Source: Oxalobacteraceae bacterium UBA6018 (GTDB lineage: Bacteria; Pseudomonadota; Gammaproteobacteria; Burkholderiales; Burkholderiaceae_D). Taken from it: DNA of 21,810 nucleotides. A program made the position numbers and the translations under genes. Below, piece after piece: positions 14,778-21,196 of the stretch (its first letter is position 1; every line of letters starts with the position of its first letter). The stretch is from positions 1 through 21,810 of the forward strand of contig DIZW01000118.1 in NCBI GenBank assembly GCA_002428015.1, given 5' to 3'. Below the pieces are notes generated by a model. It ran no database searches, was not told the DNA's origin, and was given only the letters and a program-made list of their open reading frames with translations.

Positions 14778-14958
14778 CACCTTCATTTCCCCCAGCAAAT
14801 TTATCAAACTTGCCAAAAGGCTAGGGTGCGCTGCCATCACGCATGCGCGGCTAGACTGTGACCCGGCTCAGCACCAGGCCGTTGATATTGTTGAGTTTTT
14901 TTGTGGCCCCGCAGGCGGGTCCGCCCTGGAATACCCCAACCTTCATCAGGAGAATCAT

Positions 14959-15408
14959 ATGTCATTAAATAAATTGTTAAAAGGCTTGTTGAGCGTTTCC
15001 GTCGCGGCTGCCCTGTGTGGCGCGACCGGCGCTTACGCGCAAGGCACCACTAGCGACACCGGCAACACCGAGGCGACCAGTACCCCCACCGCGGCGCCCG
15101 CCGTTGGCCACAAAGCCAAGAGCAAGAAGAAGTCCAAGCATCATCGCCGCCATGCCAAGCGCAGCAGCACCGCCCGGGGCAGCAGCGGCACCGCGGGCAG
15201 CACTGGCGCCAGCGATACCAGCAGCGGTTCTAGCGGCACCAGCGGCACCACCGAGACGGGCGGCAGCAGCTCGGGTGCCACCGGCACGACGGGCACCACC
15301 GGTACCACAGGGACCACGGGGACCACGGGCACCATGGACAACAGCGGCACCACCAACCCCGCCAACCCTGCCAACACCGCGCCACCTGCGCCGCCAGTTC
15401 GCCAATAA
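14959..15408 (+). CDS. Secreted Gly/Thr/Ser-rich low-complexity protein
   Basis: 149 aa. AGGAGA lies 5 nt before ATG 14959. A signal peptide covers 1-27 (LLKGLLSVSVAAALCGATGAYA, then QG). A strongly basic Lys/His/Arg block follows at about 51-70. The remainder is Gly, Ser and Thr, including five GTT tripeptide units at about 108-124, and the end is Pro/Ala/Asn-rich. No enzyme domain is visible. Such proteins are commonly annotated hypothetical in Oxalobacteraceae. It may be a disordered envelope or matrix component. The start MSLNKLLKG uses AT-rich codons (tcattaaataaattgtta) unlike the body, which often aids initiation. Confidence 0.78.
   Translation: MSLNKLLKGLLSVSVAAALCGATGAYAQGTTSDTGNTEATSTPTAAPAVGHKAKSKKKSKHHRRHAKRSSTARGSSGTAGSTGASDTSSGSSGTSGTTETGGSSSGATGTTGTTGTTGTTGTTGTMDNSGTTNPANPANTAPPAPPVRQ
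15280..15333 (+). repeat. 9-bp imperfect tandem repeat inside the Gly/Thr-rich gene
   Basis: About six units of ggSacSacS encode repeating Gly-Thr-Thr. Unit length is a multiple of three, so copy-number change would keep the frame and alter only protein length. Confidence 0.8.
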
Positions 15409-15419
15409 TCCCTAAGTGG

Positions 15420-15464
15420 TTTACAATTTTCCGTATATGAGATATTTTCTCGTATATGGAAAAT
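15420..15464 (+). promoter_or_regulatory. Promoter and palindromic operator of a leaderless XRE-cupin gene
   Basis: TTTACA (-35, 15420-15425), 17 nt, TATTTT (-10, 15443-15448); position +1 then falls on or next to the A of ATG 15456, and no Shine-Dalgarno exists, so the mRNA is probably leaderless. A 17-bp inverted repeat with two mismatches occupies 15426-15442 and 15448-15464: one arm fills the -35/-10 spacer exactly and the other covers the start codon. This is the arrangement expected of an autorepressor site. Confidence 0.6.
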
Positions 15465-16028
15465 ATAGACAAACTTGACCAGGAAACCGATCGCCGCCTG
15501 GCGCGGCGCCTGGGCGCACTGCGGGCCGAGCGCGGCTGGTCGCTCGATGAGCTGACCAGGCGCAGCGGCATCAGCCGCGCCAGCCTGTCGCGCCTAGAAA
15601 ACGGCGACGTCAGCCCGACCGCCAGCGTGCTCGGCAAACTGTGCGGCGCCTACGGCATGACCATGTCGCGCCTCTTGCGCATGGTCGAAGACGACTTCGT
15701 CGCACTGATCCCCCCGTCGGCCCAGCCCGTATGGACCGACCCGGGCACCGGCTTTGCGCGCCGCAGCGTGTCGCCACCGGCGCAAACCCTGGCCGGCGAG
15801 GTCCTTGAATGCCAGCTCGACGCCGGCGCGCGCATCAGCTACGACGCCTCGCCCAGGCCGGGCCTGGAACACCATCTGCTCATGCTCGAAGGCCAGCTCG
15901 ACATCACCGTCGACGGCGAGCGCTACCTGCTCGCCCCCGGCGACTGCCTGCGCTATCAACTCTCCGGCCCGTCCGCCTTCGCCACCCCGGCGGCCGGCGG
16001 CGCGCGCTACCTGCTGTTCATCCTGTGA
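15456..16028 (+). CDS. XRE-family regulator with C-terminal cupin
   Basis: 190 aa. Residues about 14-70 form a helix-turn-helix of the Cro/C1 type (RLGALRAERGWSLDELTRRSG, ISRASLSRLENGDVSPTASVLGKL). Residues about 105-188 form a small cupin barrel (LEHHLLMLEGQLDITVDGERYLLAPGDCLRY), likely a ligand sensor. This domain pair is common in repressors of metabolic or acetyltransferase genes. It is followed after 7 nt by the GNAT gene, so the two form an operon. Its start codon lies inside a large palindrome that overlaps its own promoter, suggesting self-repression. The ligand is unknown. Confidence 0.9.
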   Translation: MENIDKLDQETDRRLARRLGALRAERGWSLDELTRRSGISRASLSRLENGDVSPTASVLGKLCGAYGMTMSRLLRMVEDDFVALIPPSAQPVWTDPGTGFARRSVSPPAQTLAGEVLECQLDAGARISYDASPRPGLEHHLLMLEGQLDITVDGERYLLAPGDCLRYQLSGPSAFATPAAGGARYLLFIL

Positions 16029-16035
16029 GGCCATC

Positions 16036-16572
16036 ATGACCACGTCCACCGCCACCATCGGCACGCTAGGCAGCGCCGAACTCGAACAAGACCTGGGCCA
16101 ACTGGCCGCCCTCCTGCACGCCTGCGTGCACGCCGGCGCCAGTATCGGCTTCATCGTGCCGCTCACGCTGGAGGACGCCGAAAAATTCTGACGCGAGAAG
16201 GTGCAGCCCGGCGTGCGCGGCGGGGGCCTGCTGCTGCTGGCGGCGCGCCAGGACGGGCGCATCGTCGGCACGGTCCAGCTCGACCACGACACGCCCGCCA
16301 ACCAGCCGCACCGGGCCGAGGTGCGCAAGCTGCTGGTCCATCCGCAGGCACGGCGCCAGGGCATCGCGCAGGCGCTGATGGCTGAGCTCGAGCGCCACGC
16401 CGGCGCCTTGGGCCGCTCCCTGCTGACGCTCGACACGCGCACCGGCGACGCCGCCGAGCCGCTCTACGCCGCCCGCGGCTACATACGCGCCGGCGTCATT
16501 CCGGGCTATTGCCGCGACGCCCACACCACCGAGCTCGACTCCACCACGGTGATGTACAAAGCGCTGCGCTGA
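16036..16572 (+). pseudogene. GNAT acetyltransferase interrupted by in-frame TGA
   Basis: From ATG 16036 the frame reads as a GNAT N-acetyltransferase of about 178 residues, but codon 52 (16189-16191) is TGA. The surrounding reading is DAEKF-stop-REKVQPG, where relatives known to me carry Trp (FWR), so one TGG-to-TGA change explains it. Both sides are intact and in the same frame. The acetyl-CoA region (VRKLLVHPQARRQGIAQALM) and the C-terminal LDTRTGDAAEPLYAARGYIRAGVIPGY are well preserved. A GTG at 16201, with GAGAAG directly before it, could restart translation of the C-terminal 123 residues. It may be a recent pseudogene, a two-piece gene, or a sequencing error. Cotranscribed with the XRE-cupin gene. 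Confidence 0.8.
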
Positions 16573-16593
16573 CGGCACCACGTTGGCACGCGC

Positions 16594-16610
16594 CGCACCA
16601 TGCTGGCGCA
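16594..16610. promoter_or_regulatory. NtrC-like enhancer site 1
   Basis: CGCACCatgctGGCGCA matches 10 of 12 conserved positions of the enterobacterial NtrC site TGCACC-N5-GGTGCA. Its centre is about 106 bp upstream of the predicted sigma-54 start, a usual enhancer distance. Confidence 0.5.
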
Positions 16611-16614
16611 TCGA

Positions 16615-16631
16615 AGCACCACATGCGTGCC
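16615..16631. promoter_or_regulatory. NtrC-like enhancer site 2
   Basis: AGCACCacatgCGTGCC matches 9 of 12 conserved NtrC positions. Its centre lies 21 bp (two helical turns) from site 1, so dimers would bind on the same face of the DNA. Confidence 0.45.
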
Positions 16632-16681
16632 GGCGCGCCGCACAACGGTGCATTCCACGCCGCTCCGCGCGGGAAAAATAC

Positions 16682-16697
16682 TGGCACGCTCTTTGCT
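16682..16697 (+). promoter_or_regulatory. Sigma-54 promoter of the guanidine operon
   Basis: TGGCACG (16682-16688), four bases, TTGCT (16693-16697) is a full match to the -24/-12 consensus TGGCACG-N4-TTGCW, with the required 10 bp between GG and GC. Transcription should start near 16708, about 40 nt before the riboswitch. Sigma-54 needs an activator, fitting the upstream NtrC-like sites. Confidence 0.82.
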
Positions 16698-16746
16698 GAA
16701 TAGATCAACAGCGAGAGGCGCGGCATTGCCAGCGTTTCTTGAGCAT

Positions 16747-16860
16747 GGATGCTAGGGTTCCGGCCGCGTCAAGCGTGGTGTCTGGTCCGAGAGCAGCCGG
16801 CTGCGGACAGCCCTACGTTTCCTGTCCACAGCTCCACGGAGGGATAAAAGCCCGGGAGGT
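16747..16860 (+). ncRNA. Guanidine-I riboswitch (ykkC class)
   Basis: The conserved blocks of the ykkC guanidine-I aptamer appear in order: CTAGGGTTCCG (16752-16762), CTGGTCCGAGAGC (16783-16795) and ACGGAGGG followed by GATAAAAGCCCGGGAG (16836-16858). Between blocks lie the expected helices: CCGCG/CGTGG, GCAGCCGGCTGC, and GGACAG (16805-16810) with CTGTCC (16822-16827). Downstream, CATCAC-gctaca-GTGATG (16861-16878) forms a hairpin, CCTTTATCC (16891-16899) could pair with the aptamer's GGGATAAAAG, and GCCCGG next to the ribosome site (16909-16914) could pair with its CCCGGG. Guanidine would stabilise the aptamer and free the binding-protein gene; the exact platform is inference. Confidence 0.93.
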
Positions 16861-16916
16861 CATCACGCTACAGTGATGCTCGCCTCTCGTCCTTTATCCA
16901 TTTCGGGAGCCCGGCC

Positions 16917-17918
16917 ATGCATGTTCGTTTGTCCTCGCGCGTTCTGCGCACTTTCGTTGCATCCCTTCTGTGCACCACCCTCGGCCTCGGCGCCGCCAAC
17001 GTGGCCCATGCCGAGATCAAGGTCGGGCTGTCGGACTGGCCGGGCTGGGTGGCGTGGTATATCGCCGACCAGAAAGGCTTTTTCAAGAAGCACGGCGCCA
17101 ACGTCAAGCTGGTCTGGTTCGCCAACTACACCGATTCCATCGCCGCGCTCTCGGCCGGCCAGCTCGACGCCAACTCCCAGACCTGGTCCGACACCATGAC
17201 CCCGCTGGCCAAGGGGGTGCCTGTCAAAGCCATCCTGGTCAACGACAATTCGGCCGGCAACGACGCGCTCATGGTCAACGGCAAGATCAAGAGCTTCGCC
17301 GACCTCAAGGGCAAATCGGTCGCGCTGGAACAGTTCAGCATTTCGCATTTCGTGCTCATCAACGCGCTGGTGAAGAACGGCATGAGCGCCAAGGACGTCA
17401 AGATCGTCAACCTGTCGGCCGGCGACGCCGCCGCGGCCTTCATGTCGGGCAAGGTGGACGCGGCCGTGGTGTGGAATCCCTGGGTCTCCCGCATCGAGGC
17501 CAGCGGGCGCGGACGGGCGCTGTTCACCTCCAAGGACATGCCGGGCCTGGTGCCGGACCTGCTGGTGGCGCACAGCAAGGCGCTGGCCGACAAGGGCAAG
17601 CGCGCCGAACTGGTCGGCATGATCCAGGCCTGGGCCGACACCGAGCAGTTCATCCGCAGCAACCAGACCGAGGCGCTGCAGATCATGTCCAAGGTGGTCA
17701 GCATGAAGCCGGCCGACTACAAGGTGTTCCTGCCGGGCACCCGCTTCTTCACCCTGGCCGACGACGCCGCCGCGTTTGACGCCAGCAAGCCGCACTCGCT
17801 GGTGGCGGTGGGCCCGGTCGTGCACAAGTTCCTCAGCGACTACAAGCTGGTGGACGGCCCGGTCGACTACGCCAAGGGCATCGACGCCTCGCTGCTGGCC
17901 GACGCGTTGAAGAAGTAA
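16917..17918 (+). CDS. Guanidine ABC transporter, periplasmic binding protein (NitT/TauT type)
   Basis: 333 aa. The signal peptide spans 1-32 (VLRTFVASLLCTTLGLGAANVAHA) and the mature protein begins EIKVGLSDWPGWVAWYIADQKGFFKKHG, the typical start of NitT/TauT-family binding proteins. Later features of the family are present: FANYTDSIAALSAGQLDA, a hinge region GKSVALEQFSISHFVLINAL, and SGKVDAAVVWNPWVSRI. Homologues next to urea carboxylase were called urea or nitrate/sulfonate transporters, but the guanidine-I riboswitch in front and the carboxyguanidine deiminase genes behind point to guanidine as substrate. GGGAG lies 7 nt before ATG 16917. First gene of the operon. Confidence 0.9.
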   Translation: MHVRLSSRVLRTFVASLLCTTLGLGAANVAHAEIKVGLSDWPGWVAWYIADQKGFFKKHGANVKLVWFANYTDSIAALSAGQLDANSQTWSDTMTPLAKGVPVKAILVNDNSAGNDALMVNGKIKSFADLKGKSVALEQFSISHFVLINALVKNGMSAKDVKIVNLSAGDAAAAFMSGKVDAAVVWNPWVSRIEASGRGRALFTSKDMPGLVPDLLVAHSKALADKGKRAELVGMIQAWADTEQFIRSNQTEALQIMSKVVSMKPADYKVFLPGTRFFTLADDAAAFDASKPHSLVAVGPVVHKFLSDYKLVDGPVDYAKGIDASLLADALKK

Positions 17919-17927
17919 GAGGGCGGC

Positions 17928-18779
17928 ATGCGCGATCTCACTTCCGATAGCAAGGCCCCTCCGGCCCCGCTGCAAGGCGTGGCGCGCAACCGCCGCACGG
18001 CCTGGGCGGTGCGCGGCGAGCTGGGGCGCCCGGCCGTGCTGGCGCTGGCCACGCTCGGCTTCCTGCTGCCCTTCGTGGCGTGGACCGTGGCCTCGGCCAG
18101 CGGCTGGGCCGACCCGGTGTTCCTGCCCACCCCGCTGCAGGTGCTGCAGCGCGCCCGCGACTGGTTCGGCGACGACCTGGCCGCCGACGTGCTCGTCAGC
18201 GTCATGCGCGTGTTCGGCGGCTTTGCCATGTCGGTCGTGCTCGCCGTCCCGCTGGGCGTGCTGATGGGCGCCTACGCCCCCGTGCGCGCCCTGCTCGAAC
18301 CGCTCACCGACTTCAGCCGCTATCTGCCGGCGGTGGCCTTCATTCCGCTGATCCTGCTGTGGGTAGGCATCGAGGAGAGCGCCAAGATCACGGTGATCTT
18401 CGTGGGCACCTTCTTCCAGATGGTGCTGCTGATCGCCCAGGACATCGCGCGCGTGCCCAACGCGGCCGTGGAAGCGGCCAAGACCATGGGCGCGACCAGC
18501 GAGGAAGTGGTGCAGCACGTGCTGATCCCGGCCGCCAAGCCGGCCATGCTCGACACCCTGCGCTCGATGATGGGCCTGTCCTGGACCTACCTGGTGGTGG
18601 CCGAACTGGTGGCCGCCAATTCCGGCCTGGGCTTTTCCATCCTGAAGGCCCAGCGCTTCCTGCAGACCGACAAGATCTTCACCGGCATCTTCCTGATCGG
18701 CCTGGTGGGGCTGCTGACCGACCAGGCGTTCCGCTGGCTGCACCGGCGCGCCTTTCCCTGGTTTCACCTGCGGGGCTAA
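17928..18779 (+). CDS. Guanidine ABC transporter, permease
   Basis: 283 aa inner-membrane permease of the BPD_transp_1 family. About six hydrophobic segments lie at 36-55, 93-118, 135-147, 153-172, 218-232 and 252-265. The EAA loop that docks the ATPase is intact at 182-205 (EAAKTMGATSEEVVQHVLIP, then AAKP). The first 30 residues are polar and cytoplasmic. It starts 9 nt after the binding-protein stop, with a GGG-rich ribosome site in the gap, and ends 3 nt before the ATPase start, so the three transporter genes are made together. Substrate assignment follows the operon. Confidence 0.92.
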   Translation: MRDLTSDSKAPPAPLQGVARNRRTAWAVRGELGRPAVLALATLGFLLPFVAWTVASASGWADPVFLPTPLQVLQRARDWFGDDLAADVLVSVMRVFGGFAMSVVLAVPLGVLMGAYAPVRALLEPLTDFSRYLPAVAFIPLILLWVGIEESAKITVIFVGTFFQMVLLIAQDIARVPNAAVEAAKTMGATSEEVVQHVLIPAAKPAMLDTLRSMMGLSWTYLVVAELVAANSGLGFSILKAQRFLQTDKIFTGIFLIGLVGLLTDQAFRWLHRRAFPWFHLRG

Positions 18780-18782
18780 ACG

Positions 18783-19640
18783 ATGACCATCAAAATCAGT
18801 ATCCGCAAGCTCAACAAGTACTACGGCCGCCCGCCGCGCCTGACCCATGCGCTGCAGGATGTCGACCTGGACGTCGCCGCCGGCGAATTCGTCACCCTGG
18901 TGGGCGCCTCCGGCTGCGGCAAGTCGACCCTGCTGCGCACCCTGGGCGGGCTGGAGGAATACGCCGACGGCGACATCCATTGCAACGGCCGCATGGTCGA
19001 CGGGGCCGGACCGGACCGCGCGATGGTGTTCCAGAGCTACAGCCTGTACCCGTGGCTGACGGTGCGCGAGAACATCAAGTTCTGCCGCCGCCTGCACCAC
19101 CACCGCGACAACACCAGCTCGGCCGACGTGGAGTTCGCGTCCGGCCGCGCCGACGCCCTGATCGCCCTGATGGGCCTGGAGCACGTGGTCAACGCCTACC
19201 CGGCCGAGCTGTCCGGCGGCATGCAGCAGCGCGTGGCGATCGCCCGCGCGCTGATGGTCAAGCCCGACGTGCTGCTCATGGACGAGCCCTTCGGCGCCCT
19301 CGACGCCCAGACGCGCGAGGTCATGCACGACCTAATCCGCCACGTCTACCTGCTCGAGAAAACCACGGTCGTGTTCGTCACCCACGACGTCGAGGAAGCC
19401 ATCTACCTGGGCCAGCGCGTGGTGGTGATGGCGCCGCGCCCGGGCCGGATCGACTCGGTGCTGGAAGTGCCGTTCGGCGCCGCGCGCAACCAGGACCTGA
19501 AGCTGTCGGCCGGATTTACCGCCCTCAAGCGCCAGATCCTCGAGCGCATCCGCGCCACCTCCGGCATGAAAACCGACCTGGACCAGCTTGAAAAACTGAC
19601 CCGCAACACCTTACAACACGGGAACCTCGAACAACCGTAG
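18783..19640 (+). CDS. Guanidine ABC transporter, ATP-binding subunit
   Basis: 285 aa. All ATPase motifs are intact: Walker A GASGCGKST (41-49), Q-loop Gln84 (VFQSYSLYPWLTVREN), signature LSGGMQQR (143-150), Walker B VLLMDEP (163-169), D-loop GALD, and switch His201. Residues 102-123 (RRLHHHRDNTSSADVEFASGR) are a longer insert than in TauB/SsuB-type subunits and may be specific to this group. The final residues (NLEQP) and the stop codon lie within the inverted-repeat element at 19620-19741, so the C-terminus may have been altered when that element arrived. Confidence 0.93.
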   Translation: MTIKISIRKLNKYYGRPPRLTHALQDVDLDVAAGEFVTLVGASGCGKSTLLRTLGGLEEYADGDIHCNGRMVDGAGPDRAMVFQSYSLYPWLTVRENIKFCRRLHHHRDNTSSADVEFASGRADALIALMGLEHVVNAYPAELSGGMQQRVAIARALMVKPDVLLMDEPFGALDAQTREVMHDLIRHVYLLEKTTVVFVTHDVEEAIYLGQRVVVMAPRPGRIDSVLEVPFGAARNQDLKLSAGFTALKRQILERIRATSGMKTDLDQLEKLTRNTLQHGNLEQP

Positions 19641-19741
19641 CGAGCGGCGAAAAGTCTCGTCCGAGACGCGCAGCCGTACGGAGGTACGGCGAGCATCGCA
19701 GGGCGAAAATTTCGACGCGCAGTCGGTTTTTCGAGGTTCCC
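19620..19741. repeat. 122-bp inverted-repeat element inside the operon
   Basis: The ends are near-perfect inverted repeats: GGGAACCTCGAACAACCG (19620-19637) and CGGTTTTTCGAGGTTCCC (19724-19741), 17 of 18 bases complementary. Inside are three further hairpins: GTCTCG-tc-CGAGAC (19654-19667), GCCGTAC-ggag-GTACGGC (19673-19690) and the palindrome CGAAAATTTCG (19704-19714), plus a twice-used GACGCGCAG. It looks like a small non-coding mobile or structured repeat. It overlaps the ATPase stop codon and ends 16 nt before the next gene. Confidence 0.75.
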
Positions 19742-19757
19742 ACACGGGAGAACTGTC

Positions 19758-20513
19758 ATGAGTAGCATGATCGATGTCAAGGAAGTCGCCCCTGACCTGG
19801 GCGGCAAGGAAGTGCTGTGGACCGAGCTGATGCCGGGCGGCGCGCACTGGTCGTACCGGGTCCGGCGCGGCACCAGCCTGCGCTTCGTGGACCTGGAAGG
19901 CGGCGCCAACGTCGCGCTGCTGCTGTACCGCGCCGACGAGCGCCTGGAGCGGCTGAACCTGCCCGACACCCTCAAGGCCCAGCACACCGCCCACCTCACC
20001 GCGGGCCACGTGCTGTACTCGGACATGGGCCGGATCCTGGCCGCCATCAGCGCCGACTCGCTCGGCTGGCACGACCCGCTGTGCGGCCTGTCGAGCGCCG
20101 CCTCGCTCCACCTGAAATACGGCGAGCAGCGCTTCCAGGAGCACCGCAACGCCATGCACCGCAACGGCAAGGACAGCATGCTCATCGAGCTTGGCAAGTG
20201 GGGCCTGGGCCTGCGCGACTTGGTGCCCAACGTGAACCTGTTTTCCAAGGTGACGGTGGACGGCGGCGGCCGCTTCGCCTTCGTGCCCGGCCACGCGCGC
20301 CGCGGCGACCACGTCGAACTGCGCTTCGAGATGGACACCCTGGTGGCGCTGTCGAGCGCGCCCCACCCGCTGGACCCGTCGCCCGTGTACGCGCCGCGCA
20401 AGGTGGCCATCGTGGCCTGGAACTCCGGCCCCGCCGGCCCGGACGACCCGTGCCGCCTGGCCTGCCCGGAGAACCAGCGCGGCTACCACAACACCGAACT
20501 CGTCTATCGCTAG
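19758..20513 (+). CDS. cgdA: Urea carboxylase-associated protein 1 / carboxyguanidine deiminase subunit
   Basis: 251 aa, DUF1989 family, matching urea carboxylase-associated protein 1. Family features: ELMPGGAHWSYRVRRGTSLRFVDLEGGANVALLLY, ERLNLPDTLKAQHTAHLTAG, YSDMGRIL, GWHDPLCG, LVPNVNLFSKV, and the C-terminal CPENQRGYHNTE. In current understanding two such proteins form a heteromer that removes ammonia from carboxyguanidine to give allophanate. GGGAG lies 7 nt before ATG 19758. It is 8 nt upstream of its partner. The cgdA name is assigned by family type and order, not by direct test. Confidence 0.88.
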   Translation: MSSMIDVKEVAPDLGGKEVLWTELMPGGAHWSYRVRRGTSLRFVDLEGGANVALLLYRADERLERLNLPDTLKAQHTAHLTAGHVLYSDMGRILAAISADSLGWHDPLCGLSSAASLHLKYGEQRFQEHRNAMHRNGKDSMLIELGKWGLGLRDLVPNVNLFSKVTVDGGGRFAFVPGHARRGDHVELRFEMDTLVALSSAPHPLDPSPVYAPRKVAIVAWNSGPAGPDDPCRLACPENQRGYHNTELVYR

Positions 20514-20521
20514 GAGACCGC

Positions 20522-21172
20522 ATGCACACCCTGCTTGAAAGCAAACTGGACCTGTCCAAGGCCGCCTTCGATCACAACCAGCCGGCCGGCGAACCCTGGC
20601 TGCACACGGTCAAGCGCGGCCAGGTGCTGCGCATCATCGACCTGGAAGGCAACCAGGCGGTCGACACGATTTTCTACAACGCCGCCAACAGCGCCGAAAG
20701 CTACAGCGTGACCGACACCCTGCAGCAGCAGGGCGGCATCTACCTGGGCACCGGCTCGGTCCTGATGTCCAACCTGGGCAACCCGATGCTCACCATCGTG
20801 GCCGACACCTGCGGCCGCCACGACACCCTTGGCGGCGCCTGCGCGGCGGAGAGCAACACGGTGCGCTACTCGCCGCAGAAGAAATTCATGCACAGCTGCC
20901 GCGACAACTACCTGATCGCCCTGGCCGGCGCCGACCTCGGCATGGGCAAGCGCGACCTGGTGCCCAACGTGAACTTCTTCATGAACGTGCCGGTGACCGA
21001 AGCGGGCGGCCTGTCGTTCGCGGACGGCCTGTCGGGACCCGGCAAATACGTCGAACTGGTGGCCCACATGGACGTGCTGGTGCTGGTGTCGAACTGCCCG
21101 CAGCTGAACAACCCGTGCAACGCCTACAACCCGACCCCGGTGCGCTTCGTGATCTGGGACCAGCAGGCTTAA
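20522..21172 (+). CDS. cgdB: Urea carboxylase-associated protein 2 / carboxyguanidine deiminase subunit
   Basis: 216 aa, DUF1989 family, matching urea carboxylase-associated protein 2. It shares with its neighbour the RGQVLRIIDLEGNQAVDTIFY core and LVPNVNFFMNV, showing the two are ancient paralogues. Cys and His residues absent from subunit 1 cluster here: DTCGRHD (Cys97, His100), GGACAAESN (Cys107), MHSCRDN (Cys126) and NCPQLNNPCNAYNPTP (Cys192, Cys199), so this chain probably carries the metal or catalytic site. AGGAGA lies 5 nt before ATG 20522. It is followed after 24 nt by the carboxylase gene. Confidence 0.9.
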   Translation: MHTLLESKLDLSKAAFDHNQPAGEPWLHTVKRGQVLRIIDLEGNQAVDTIFYNAANSAESYSVTDTLQQQGGIYLGTGSVLMSNLGNPMLTIVADTCGRHDTLGGACAAESNTVRYSPQKKFMHSCRDNYLIALAGADLGMGKRDLVPNVNFFMNVPVTEAGGLSFADGLSGPGKYVELVAHMDVLVLVSNCPQLNNPCNAYNPTPVRFVIWDQQA

Positions 21173-21196
21173 CGCTCATTGAGAAAGTCGAGAAAC

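Noticed and set aside
16189..16191. Selenocysteine decoding of the in-frame TGA
   Set aside because: GNAT enzymes have no known selenocysteine at this place, the ancestral residue is evidently Trp, and no SECIS-like hairpin was apparent just after the codon.
16574..16590. A third NtrC-like site (GGCACC-N5-GGCACG)
   Set aside because: Only the left half-site matches; the right half loses two key bases.
16635..16652. GCAC-aacg-GTGC dyad as a further NtrC site
   Set aside because: The spacer is three bases too short for the NtrC arrangement.
16863..19328. An 821-residue open frame on the minus strand opposite the transporter genes
   Set aside because: Same mirror-frame composition (His/Gly/Gln-rich), and the plus strand holds three complete ABC transporter genes.
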